From Candidatus Rifleibacteriota bacterium (lineage in GTDB: Bacteria > Muiribacteriota > Ozemobacteria > Ozemobacterales > Ozemobacteraceae): DNA of 34,250 nucleotides. The stretch lies in contig JADFYG010000061.1 of assembly GCA_015233155.1 (NCBI GenBank), positions 1 through 34,250 of the forward strand. Reading direction: 5' to 3'. A program made the translations under genes and the position numbers. The notes below the pieces were generated by a model. It saw only the letters and a program-made list of their open reading frames with translations. It was not told the origin of the DNA and made no database searches. This document shows positions 8,129-15,792 of this stretch, piece by piece (position 1 is the first letter of the stretch; every line of letters starts with the position of its first letter).

Positions 8129-9549
8129 ACTTTCTTCTCCTTTCGTGAGCTTACATATCCAGCCGGCTTTAACCGCTTTTTTTCGAGCCAGCCGATGATC
8201 GATTTCGCCGCTGTTTTTCCATCCGCGACAGCCTGCACAACCGTTCCGGGACCTCTGACGATATCGCCACCGGCAAAAATCCCTTCCATATTGGTTTGTC
8301 CGGTTTCCTTGTCGGCTTGTACAAGCATTTCAGAGTTGACACTGACCGAAGGATACCAGTCTCCCGAATCAGCCGCCGCCTTATTACCGATCGCCTCGAT
8401 CGCCGTATCACATTCCATGACCCATTCTGAGCCGGGGATTTCAACAGGTTTGCGTCGTCCTGAGCCCCGCGCTGCGGCACTGCCGCCGGATTTTGAATCC
8501 GCCCCGGCCAGTCGCGTTCGTATAAGATTTATGCCCTTCAGCTTTCCCTTGGAATCCCTGCAATAATCAGTGGGTTGGTTCAACAGTATGAAGTGTATCC
8601 CTTCTTCAAGAGCCTCAATTTTTTCATCGGGTTCAGCGGGCATCTGTGAATATGATCTCCTGTAAATCAGATTCACATCTTTGGCCCCCAGCTTCAATGC
8701 AACTCTCGCGCAATCCATGGCCACTGAGCCGCCACCGATCACGGCAACGATTTTTCCCCTGCAGACTTTTTCGAGCTCCTTGAATTTTTCCTGGCGGAAC
8801 GTTTCAAGAAACCGGACTGAAGAGAAAATGTTGCTATCATCTTCAGGAACCTTTTTCAAACTGATGGGAGCCCACAATCCAACGCCAATGAATACGGCGT
8901 TAAAACCCTGTTCCAAAAGTTTTTCAACATCGCCCTTCTTTTGAATTGCGCTGGAACACTTGATTTTAACTCCGAGGTCCTCAAGATCACGAAGATCATT
9001 TTTAAGGAAAGACCGGGAAAATCTGAATGAAGGAACACCGTAACGCAGAACGCCACCCGCCTCTTCCCGTTCTTCAAAAATCGTTACGGAATAACCGCTT
9101 TTTGCCAGTTCCGCCGCACAACTCAAGCCCGCCGGACCAGCTCCAATGATGGCAATTTTCTCTGCCTGCCGCCCTGGATCAGTACTCATGGGATTGTCAA
9201 AAGTCTTAAAGCCAACCTGCCATGAGTGCTCGATGAGAAACCTCTGTATTTTGCCTATTCGGATAGGTTTGTCAATTCCGGTCGCGCTGCACTCTTTTTC
9301 GCAAAGTCGACAGGTCGGACACAAAACTCCGCATGCGCCGCCAAGGATGTTATTTTCCTTGATGGTTCGAATGGCCCCAGTGACATTTCTCATTCTGAAT
9401 TTACGGATGAATGTTCCTGGGTCTGTCTTGGCCGGGCACCCCTTCGAGCAGGGGGGCTCATGACAAAGAAGACATCTTTCAGCCTCCATCAATGCCTGAT
9501 CGTAGCTGAAGCCGTCGTCCATCTTCAAGTATCCGTCATTGTTTTTCAT
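8125..9549 (-). CDS. preT: Dihydropyrimidine dehydrogenase flavoprotein subunit PreT
   Basis: PreT passes electrons from NADH through FAD and Fe-S clusters to PreA. The N-terminal domain has the Cys pattern of glutamate-synthase beta-like proteins (CLLCHEPPCSKGCP, then CGVLCPTCRLCEKEC). An FAD-binding GAGPAG follows at about 136, and a second dinucleotide fold (VIGGGSVAMDCARVALKLGA) at about 270. The family signature FAGGDIVRGPGTVVQAV sits near the C-terminus. I start it at the ATG at 9549, two bases after the stop of the upstream dehydrogenase. A TTG at 9561 would overlap that gene. The 3' end overlaps preA by four bases. The 474-residue length is usual. Confidence 0.93.
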   Translation of the reverse strand: MKNNDGYLKMDDGFSYDQALMEAERCLLCHEPPCSKGCPAKTDPGTFIRKFRMRNVTGAIRTIKENNILGGACGVLCPTCRLCEKECSATGIDKPIRIGKIQRFLIEHSWQVGFKTFDNPMSTDPGRQAEKIAIIGAGPAGLSCAAELAKSGYSVTIFEEREEAGGVLRYGVPSFRFSRSFLKNDLRDLEDLGVKIKCSSAIQKKGDVEKLLEQGFNAVFIGVGLWAPISLKKVPEDDSNIFSSVRFLETFRQEKFKELEKVCRGKIVAVIGGGSVAMDCARVALKLGAKDVNLIYRRSYSQMPAEPDEKIEALEEGIHFILLNQPTDYCRDSKGKLKGINLIRTRLAGADSKSGGSAAARGSGRRKPVEIPGSEWVMECDTAIEAIGNKAAADSGDWYPSVSVNSEMLVQADKETGQTNMEGIFAGGDIVRGPGTVVQAVADGKTAAKSIIGWLEKKRLKPAGYVSSRKEKKV

Positions 9550-9551
9550 GA

Positions 9552-11000
9552 TCAGAACCAACGCGATGAAATGACCTTGCGATCCGTGTAGAAATCAACG
9601 CTCTCCTGACCATGGGCTTTCAGATCGCCGAAGAATGAGTTGCGCGATCCACCGAAGGAGAAGAAAGACATCGGAGCCGCGATTCCGATGTTAATTCCGC
9701 ACATGCTGGCCGGCAAACGATATCCGAACTCTCTGGCCATTTTTCCTGAGGCGGTGAAGATGCTTCCGGCGTTGGCATATGGACATGCCTCGATCATACG
9801 CATTCCTTCCTCGAAATCCTTCGCCCGCAGGATATTGAGAACCGGTCCGAAAATCTCTTCCTTTGCAATCGTCATCTGCGGAGTCACTTCATCGAACATT
9901 GTCGGCCCGATGTAAAATCCCTTAGGATATTTTTCAACCTTCACCTTACGGCCATCGAGAAGCAGCTTGGCACCCTCTTTTACGCCGACTTCGATGAGCC
10001 CTAGAATTCGGTCTCTTGATTTCTTCGAAGCGATGGCACCCATCTGAGAATCGGCTTCGAGACCATATCCGGTTTTAAGAGCCTTTGACTTCGCCAGTAA
10101 CGCCTCAACCAGGGCATCATGAATGCCGCCAACTGCAACAATATTGCTTCCGGCAAGGCATCGCTGTCCGGCACAACCGTAACTGGAGCCGATTATGGCA
10201 TTTACCGTGGCCGGTATATCAGCGTCCGGCATGATCAGCATGAAGTTCTTCGCTCCGCCAAGCGACTGAACCCTCTTCCCGTGCCGCGCTGCTTCAGAAT
10301 AGATGTATTTGGCCGTTTCCGTGGCACCAACGAAGGAGACACCCGCGACATCCGGATGAGAAAGAAGAACGTTGGCTGCATCCTTCCCGCCGTTCACGAG
10401 GTTAACTACTCCGGAGGGGAGGTTGAGTTCATCGAGGATCTCGAAAACCATCTGCTGGGAAAGCGGAACCTGCTCAGAAGGCTTTACGATAAACGTATTT
10501 CCTGTCGCAATCGCCGGCGGTAAAAACCAGAGCGGAACCATGAACGGGAAGTTGAATGGAGCGATGGCCGCAAAAACGCCTATTGGCTGCCGATAAACCG
10601 AGCAGTCGATTCCGGCGGCGATGTCTTCGAGTGCCTGCCCCTTCATGAGCGTCGGAATGCCGGCCATGGCCTCGACGACCTCGATGCTTCGCCGGACTTC
10701 TCCACGGCTTTCCTCAAGGGTTTTCCCGACTTCCATGCTGCAGATCTTGGCGGCCTCGTCGAATCGTTCCTCGAGTATACTCTTCAGTTTGAACATGTAC
10801 CGGGCCCTGGTGACCGGCGGCGTCATTCTCCATTCACGAAAGGCTTCCCGGGCGGCTTTAACCGCACCGTTAACCTCTTCAGACGTGGAAAACCTGACCT
10901 TGGCCACGATTTCGCCCGTCCCCGGATCCACGACATCCTGTGACTCTTTTCCGGAGGGTTCTTTCCATGCGCCGTCGATATAGTTTTTGACTGTTTTCAT
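9552..11000 (-). CDS. mmsA: CoA-acylating (methyl)malonate-semialdehyde dehydrogenase
   Basis: The enzyme oxidises malonate semialdehyde or methylmalonate semialdehyde with NAD and CoA, giving acetyl-CoA or propionyl-CoA plus CO2. It is a full-length ALDH (482 residues). The catalytic Cys is in CAGQRCLAGS (Cys281), the oxyanion Asn in PFNFPFM (Asn150), and SLGGAKN stands where other ALDHs carry the general-base Glu. That replacement marks the ALDH6/MmsA group. The C-terminal GGSRNSFFGDLKAHG is also typical. The ATG at 11000 has GGAG nine bases upstream. It ends two bases before preT, so the three genes are probably one transcript. In this cluster it should be the last step of pyrimidine-base breakdown. 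Confidence 0.92.
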   Translation of the reverse strand: MKTVKNYIDGAWKEPSGKESQDVVDPGTGEIVAKVRFSTSEEVNGAVKAAREAFREWRMTPPVTRARYMFKLKSILEERFDEAAKICSMEVGKTLEESRGEVRRSIEVVEAMAGIPTLMKGQALEDIAAGIDCSVYRQPIGVFAAIAPFNFPFMVPLWFLPPAIATGNTFIVKPSEQVPLSQQMVFEILDELNLPSGVVNLVNGGKDAANVLLSHPDVAGVSFVGATETAKYIYSEAARHGKRVQSLGGAKNFMLIMPDADIPATVNAIIGSSYGCAGQRCLAGSNIVAVGGIHDALVEALLAKSKALKTGYGLEADSQMGAIASKKSRDRILGLIEVGVKEGAKLLLDGRKVKVEKYPKGFYIGPTMFDEVTPQMTIAKEEIFGPVLNILRAKDFEEGMRMIEACPYANAGSIFTASGKMAREFGYRLPASMCGINIGIAAPMSFFSFGGSRNSFFGDLKAHGQESVDFYTDRKVISSRWF

Positions 11001-11060
11001 TTAAACTTCGCTCCATTTCATATTCGCTGCCGGGAATTTACATTACTTTTACAAATTTAC

Positions 11061-11166
11061 CTGAGTATCAAAATGCCTCGGCGGGCCCGGCGGTCCCGCC
11101 CTACCTGAATAAATATTACATGAGACACCAATATGCCCCGGGGTCCCGCCCTACCTGAAATATTCA
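11061..11166. repeat. Two diverged direct copies of a GC-rich intergenic unit
   Basis: The 237-base gap between the transaminase and the dehydrogenase contains two copies of a unit of about 50 bases. Both share GGTCCCGCCCTACCTGAA and a flanking GAG..CCA..ATGCC. The first copy has an extra GC-rich segment (GGCGGGCCCGG) that can fold against its neighbour. The unit is far more GC-rich than the AT-rich bases around it, as expected of a dispersed intergenic repeat rather than a promoter. Confidence 0.6.
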
Positions 11167-11237
11167 TCCCGATTTTATATGTTTCATTATACATGTGGAT
11201 AAAAATCACTCGCACGGTAAGCTGATCAGTAGCCCTG

Positions 11238-12641
11238 TCACAGTTTTTTGAAGGCCTTTTTCAGAACTTTCAGGGCATGGTCAATCTGGTCCTTGGTGAT
11301 CGTCATCGGAGGGCTGATGCGCAGGACATTTCCGTATAAGCCGCCTTTTCCGATCAGCAAGCCATCTTTCTTGGTTTCTTCAAAAATCTTCAGGACTGCC
11401 TCCGGATTCGGAACTTTCGACTTCTTGTCCGTGACGAGTTCAACCCCGACCATCAGCCCCATTCCTCGCACGTCACCGATGACCGGAAACTCGCCCTGGA
11501 GCTCTTCGAGACTCTTTCTCAAATGATTTCCGACTTTATGTGTGTGATCCAAAAGGTTTTCTTTCCCGATAAAGTCGATAGTCGCATGTGCGGCCTCGCA
11601 GGAAACAGGGTTTCCGCCAAATGTCGAGATAGTCAATCCTTTGAGATTATCAGCAATTTCGGAGTTCGTGATGGTCCATCCAATGGGAATACCATTAGCC
11701 ATGCCCTTTGCGGAGCTTATTATTTCAGGAACGACACCGAAATGCTCGATTCCGAACCAGTGCTTGCCGGTTCGTCCCCAGGCGGTCTGAACCTCATCGG
11801 CAATGAAAACTCCGCCGTTCCTTCGAACGATGTCAACGGCGACTTTGAAATACTCCTTCGGAGGAACGATGAATCCGCCAACTCCGAGGATCGGTTCAGC
11901 TATGAATGCCGCAATTCTCCCGCTCGTTTCGGTTTTAATCAGCTCTTCAAGATCGGTGGCGCATGCTATATCGCATGAAGGATACTTCAATTTAAACGGG
12001 CACCGATAACAGTATGGTGCATGAGCATGCTTGATGCCCGGAAGGAGTGTTTTCGAAATTCTCCATGAGGAATGCGCTGTCAAATTCATGGCCATGGCCG
12101 AACGACCGCTGTAACAATGTCTCAGCGCAATGATTTCCTGAGCGCCTGTATGATGCTGAGCCATCATGATAGCAGTTTCATCCGCCTCTGTTCCGCTGTT
12201 GGTGAAAAAGCTCCTCTTCAGGTTTCCCGGGGTGATCTCTGCCAGTTTCTCAGCAAGTCTGGCTGCGGGAATCGTCGGATAAAGGGTGGAGGCATGCTGC
12301 AGTCGTTTCGCCTGATCGATGAATCTGTTCGTGATGTAATCGTTGCAGTGACCGACGCTGACCGTCAAAATACCTCCGAAAAAGTCGAGGTATTCCCGTC
12401 CTTCAGCGTCGAAAAGCGCGCATCCCTTGCCTGATACGATTGGAAGAGGATCCTTGTAATATGTGATTACGCCTGGGATCAGATAATCTTTATACAGCTT
12501 TGTAACGGCGGCATTACTAAGTGTCTTTGTTTTCACCGTCGCAGCTGTTTTTGCTTTTGTTGCACTAGCAGTCTTTGTCGTTTTCTTTTCAGACATAGGC
12601 ATTTTATTGGATTTGCTGTTATTTTTTTTCTGTTCTTTCAT
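11238..12641 (-). CDS. Class III aminotransferase (beta-alanine / 3-aminoisobutyrate transaminase type)
   Basis: This PLP enzyme should convert beta-alanine or beta-aminoisobutyrate to the semialdehyde, most likely with pyruvate or 2-oxoglutarate as acceptor. The sequence is of the AGXT2-like class III type: IPGVITYYKDPLPIVSGKG, DFFGGILTVSVGH, FFTNSGTEADETA, FIADEVQTAWGRTG, and the PLP lysine in SSAKGMANG. I chose the ATG at 12641 because AGAAGGG lies nine bases upstream. ATG 12650 (overlapping the dihydropyrimidinase stop) and 12668 are possible. The first 45 residues are a Lys/Thr/Ala-rich tail not found in the family core. Function rests on both family and cluster. The exact amino donor is inferred. 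Confidence 0.85.
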   Translation of the reverse strand: MKEQKKNNSKSNKMPMSEKKTTKTASATKAKTAATVKTKTLSNAAVTKLYKDYLIPGVITYYKDPLPIVSGKGCALFDAEGREYLDFFGGILTVSVGHCNDYITNRFIDQAKRLQHASTLYPTIPAARLAEKLAEITPGNLKRSFFTNSGTEADETAIMMAQHHTGAQEIIALRHCYSGRSAMAMNLTAHSSWRISKTLLPGIKHAHAPYCYRCPFKLKYPSCDIACATDLEELIKTETSGRIAAFIAEPILGVGGFIVPPKEYFKVAVDIVRRNGGVFIADEVQTAWGRTGKHWFGIEHFGVVPEIISSAKGMANGIPIGWTITNSEIADNLKGLTISTFGGNPVSCEAAHATIDFIGKENLLDHTHKVGNHLRKSLEELQGEFPVIGDVRGMGLMVGVELVTDKKSKVPNPEAVLKIFEETKKDGLLIGKGGLYGNVLRISPPMTITKDQIDHALKVLKKAFKKL

Positions 12642-12646
12642 GTTTT

Positions 12647-14122
12647 TCATCCCTTCTGGACTCCCCATTCCCCCGGATCGAACGTCTTCCGCTTCAGATA
12701 AACTCCTCTGCCGCTTCCTCCGATGAATTTATCATCTTTGGCAATCAGGTCTCCACGCGAAATCACATATACTGGAAGCCCTTTAAGTTCAAATCCTTCG
12801 AACGCCGAATAATCCACATTATGATGCGTCGTTTTGGCGGAAATTTTGCCTTTCTTCTTCGGATCGATGATTACCAGATCGGCATCAGCGCCGGGAACGA
12901 TGCTTCCCTTTCTCGGATACAATCCGAAAAGTTTGGCGGGATTTGTTGCAATGGCTGCGGCGAACTGGTTCCGAGTCATTCTTCCCTGGGTTACACCATA
13001 TGTATAGAGCAGGTTAATCCGGTCGCCGACGGCGGGAATCCCGTTCGGAATTTTCAGAAAATTCCCTTTGCCCATGTCTTTCTGTCCCTTGAATCTAAAG
13101 GAACAGTGATCCGTGGCGACTGTCTGTATAAATCCGTCGCTCAGGCCTTCCCAGAGGGGCTGTTGATTGGAAACATGGCGCAAAGGAGGTGACATGACCC
13201 ATTTCGCAGGCTCAAAGCCGCTTTTCTGGTACAATTCATCAGAGAGCAACAGATACTGCGGACAAGTTTCCGCGAAAACCATCTGGCCCGACAGCCTCGC
13301 CGAAATCACTTCCTGGAGAGCTTCATAGCAGCTCATATGAACGATATACAGCGGAACTTCCGCCATTTTAGCGAGCACGATTGCGCGATGAGTTGCTTCA
13401 CCTTCGGCAAGGGCGGGATGAGCAACAGGATGATACTGTGGACCTGTTTTTCCTGCATCCGTGAGCTTTTTCATCAGCCATGAAAGCATATCCCCGTTTT
13501 CAGCATGCACTGAAACCAGTGCTTTATGCTTTTTAGCGGCGAAGAGAACCTCGAGAAACTGTGCGTCATCGATCATCAAGGCTTCTTTATATGCAAGAAA
13601 ACACTTAAAGCTGGTGATTCCGTCCTTTACCAGTTTAGGGATCTCGGCAAGAACCTTTTCATTGGCCTCGACAAGGGCTACATGAAATCCATAGTCGACG
13701 ACGGCTTTTCCTTGCGCTTTCTGGTGCCATGCTTCGACTGCCTTGGATACATTTTGGCCGCGTGCCGGAATGGCAAAATCAATGATCGTGGTAGTTCCTC
13801 CGCAGGCGGCGGCTTTGGTGCCGGTTTCGAAATCGTCGGCAGAAACCGTTCCCATGAAGGGAAGAGAAAAATGCGTGTGGGCATCTACGCCACCCGGATA
13901 AACCTCAAGACCTTTCGCATCAATAATTTCGGCCGGACCGCCGAAATCGAGATTTTCCCCGACCGCGCAAATTTTCCCGCGATTGATGAGAATATCACCG
14001 GAAAACGACTCGGAAGCGGTAAAAATGGAGCCACCTTTAATAAGCAACCACTCTGCTTTCGCCAGCCCCTTAGCGGAAGTCTTGCCGATTGAAGGGCTTT
14101 TCTTCGCAACTTGTTTTGCCAT
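12647..14122 (-). CDS. hydA: Dihydropyrimidinase (hydantoinase)
   Basis: This zinc amidohydrolase opens dihydrouracil or dihydrothymine to the N-carbamoyl beta-amino acid. All metal ligands are visible, numbered from the ATG at 14122: His82 and His84 (DAHTHFSLPF), the carboxylated Lys173 (TSFKCFLAYKE), His206 (VHAENGD), His262 (IVHMSCYE) and Asp338 (TDHCSF). I chose 14122 because GGAGAA lies five or six bases upstream; the open frame runs on to 14173. The N-terminus carries about 25 extra Lys/Ser/Ala-rich residues before the barrel. The 491-residue length is otherwise normal. It sits between the transaminase and the beta-ureidopropionase, matching its place in the pathway. Confidence 0.93.
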   Translation of the reverse strand: MAKQVAKKSPSIGKTSAKGLAKAEWLLIKGGSIFTASESFSGDILINRGKICAVGENLDFGGPAEIIDAKGLEVYPGGVDAHTHFSLPFMGTVSADDFETGTKAAACGGTTTIIDFAIPARGQNVSKAVEAWHQKAQGKAVVDYGFHVALVEANEKVLAEIPKLVKDGITSFKCFLAYKEALMIDDAQFLEVLFAAKKHKALVSVHAENGDMLSWLMKKLTDAGKTGPQYHPVAHPALAEGEATHRAIVLAKMAEVPLYIVHMSCYEALQEVISARLSGQMVFAETCPQYLLLSDELYQKSGFEPAKWVMSPPLRHVSNQQPLWEGLSDGFIQTVATDHCSFRFKGQKDMGKGNFLKIPNGIPAVGDRINLLYTYGVTQGRMTRNQFAAAIATNPAKLFGLYPRKGSIVPGADADLVIIDPKKKGKISAKTTHHNVDYSAFEGFELKGLPVYVISRGDLIAKDDKFIGGSGRGVYLKRKTFDPGEWGVQKG

Positions 14123-14198
14123 ACAGTTCTCCGTTTCTAAATTATAAGGCGCACATAATTTTATTCGGGACAATGCATTGTATCCCGGCGGTCGCTTT

Positions 14199-14228
14199 AT
14201 CTGTGTTCATCCGTGTCCATCTGTGGTT
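14199..14228. repeat. Three tandem decamers in an intergenic gap
   Basis: Three successive ten-base units, ATCTGTGTTC, ATCCGTGTCC and ATCTGTGGTT, stand in the 130-base gap between the nitrilase and dihydropyrimidinase genes. From memory, this word series is a common dispersed repeat in intergenic DNA of several bacterial phyla. I see no coding role. Confidence 0.6.
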
Positions 14229-14252
14229 AATTCATTTGGTTCGAGAGCCATA

Positions 14253-15125
14253 TCACGGCAAAAGCATAGACATCTCATCGTAGGTTTCCGGACGGCGGTC
14301 GCGATAGAACTGCCATGCATTCCGGACTTCGTCGATCTTGTCGAGATCGAGATCGGAAATAATGATTTCATCCTTATCTTCGCTTCCTTCGGCAAGGATT
14401 TCTCCGCGCGGATTCACGAAATAGCTGTGACCGTAGAATTTTCCGATCTTCCAAGGTTTTTCAATGCCTACCCGATTGATACATCCCATGAAATACCCGT
14501 TTGCAACGGCATGTGCAGGCTGCTCTATCTTCCAGAGATGCTGAGAGAGGCCGGCGACGGTTGCAGAAGGATTGAAGACGATTTCCGCTCCATTCAAGCC
14601 GAGAATTCTCGCTCCTTCCGGGAAATGACGATCGTAGCAGATGTACACTCCGATTTTGGCGTATCTGGTCTCGAAGACCGGATACTGCAGATTTCCAGGT
14701 TTGAAAAAGAATTTTTCCCAAAAGCCGGCAACCTGCGGAATATGTATTTTCCGGTATTTTCCGAGATAGGATCCGTCCGCATCCAGTACGGCGCTTGTGT
14801 TGAAATAAACGCCCGCCATCACCTTCTCATAAATCGGTACGACGATGACCATCTTGTATTTTTTCGCATATTTTGACAATAGTTCTGTCGTCGGCCCCGG
14901 AACGGTTTCAGCGGTGGCATACCACTTGGCGTCCTGTGATGGACAAAAATATGGAGTCGAAAAAATTTCCTGGAGACAGAGGATTTGAACGCCTTTTTTG
15001 CCGGCCTTGTCGATGAGTCCGAGGTGTTTCTGAATCATCGCATCCTTGATTTCCTGAACGGTTCCCTCTCCTTCATGCAATGGAAGACCACACTGAATCA
15101 AACCGCATTTCACTGTCCGAGCCAT
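14253..15125 (-). CDS. Beta-ureidopropionase-type nitrilase-family amidohydrolase
   Basis: The enzyme should hydrolyse N-carbamoyl-beta-alanine (or its 2-methyl analogue) to the beta-amino acid, CO2 and ammonia. The nitrilase triad is visible: Glu53 (LCLQEIFSTPYF), Lys126 (KYRKIHIP) and Cys163 (VYICYDRHFPEG). The WEKFFFKPGN loop is typical of beta-ureidopropionases and N-carbamoylputrescine amidases. The 290-residue length fits. The ATG at 15125 has GGAGG eight bases ahead and appears to be the first gene of the cluster. Its family alone would leave N-carbamoylputrescine amidase possible. The dihydropyrimidinase and preTA next to it decide for the pyrimidine pathway. Confidence 0.88.
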   Translation of the reverse strand: MARTVKCGLIQCGLPLHEGEGTVQEIKDAMIQKHLGLIDKAGKKGVQILCLQEIFSTPYFCPSQDAKWYATAETVPGPTTELLSKYAKKYKMVIVVPIYEKVMAGVYFNTSAVLDADGSYLGKYRKIHIPQVAGFWEKFFFKPGNLQYPVFETRYAKIGVYICYDRHFPEGARILGLNGAEIVFNPSATVAGLSQHLWKIEQPAHAVANGYFMGCINRVGIEKPWKIGKFYGHSYFVNPRGEILAEGSEDKDEIIISDLDLDKIDEVRNAWQFYRDRRPETYDEMSMLLP

Positions 15126-15230
15126 GACGTTCGCCTCCGATTATTCTATTGTAATTATTGATGTTTCGTGAATATTGCAAGTATCTCTGATACTAATGAA
15201 TTTTGCAGGTTACTCATATGATTCACTTTT

Positions 15231-15641
15231 TCAGACTGCGAGATCCTTTAATTCAAGATAAAGCTGACTCTTCTTTTCGGATAATTTTTCAAAAGCGCGC
15301 TTTACTTCTCTCAGATTCACGGCTTTTGCGGCATCCCTGCAAAACTCTCTCTGCTTATCCAGAATCGTCATGGCAAATTTGACAGGATCAGAAGATAAGC
15401 CACTGAAAACATAATTCTCTTCATTGAGGGATTCACATGGTTCCATGACCAGTTCGGTCACATTTTCCCGAAGAATCATCTGGAGATTTCGAATATTTTT
15501 TTCGGCATCGGTTTTCAGGCGTCCTATGAAATCCGCTTTTACACCAGATTGAGATGCAATGATCGACACGAAATATTCCAATCCCTTTTGTTCAGATGCG
15601 ACGGCAAAACTGAGATAAGCACTGAATGTTGACAAGCTCAT
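15231..15641 (-). CDS. Hypothetical all-helical protein
   Basis: The 136-residue product has no signal peptide or membrane segment and reads as four or more amphipathic helices. The opening FAVASEQKGLEYF recalls the first helix of ferritin-like or rubrerythrin-like folds. I cannot find a full set of Glu/His iron ligands, so I do not assign that function. An AAAGGA ribosome binding site lies about nine bases ahead of the ATG. It is transcribed leftward towards the pyrimidine cluster, 105 bases upstream of it, and could be read as its leader gene. It is divergent from the Dlt-like cassette. Function unknown. Confidence 0.6.
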   Translation of the reverse strand: MSLSTFSAYLSFAVASEQKGLEYFVSIIASQSGVKADFIGRLKTDAEKNIRNLQMILRENVTELVMEPCESLNEENYVFSGLSSDPVKFAMTILDKQREFCRDAAKAVNLREVKRAFEKLSEKKSQLYLELKDLAV

Positions 15642-15705
15642 GGCCGCTATCCTTTCCGATATTTTTCGAATTTATAGTATGAAATGGAGGATGGTGTCAA
15701 ATGGT

Positions 15706-15734
15706 TTGACTTCAAAAAAATGGCTGTTTATACT
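15706..15734 (+). promoter_or_regulatory. Predicted sigma70-type promoter of the ligase/MBOAT/carrier cassette
   Basis: TTGACT (15706-15711) and TATACT (15729-15734) are separated by exactly 17 bases. Each differs from the consensus hexamer at one position. They lie about 58 bases ahead of the ligase start, inside the divergent gap. This is the best promoter match I found in the window. Confidence 0.65.
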
Positions 15735-15792
15735 GTTCCGACGCAGAATCAAATTCCCGCCTGCTTTGTGACTCTTTTTTCAGGAGGCGTTG

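Noticed and set aside
15231..15641. Rubrerythrin or ferritin assignment
   Set aside because: Only the first helix recalls the fold; a full set of Glu/His iron ligands is not visible.
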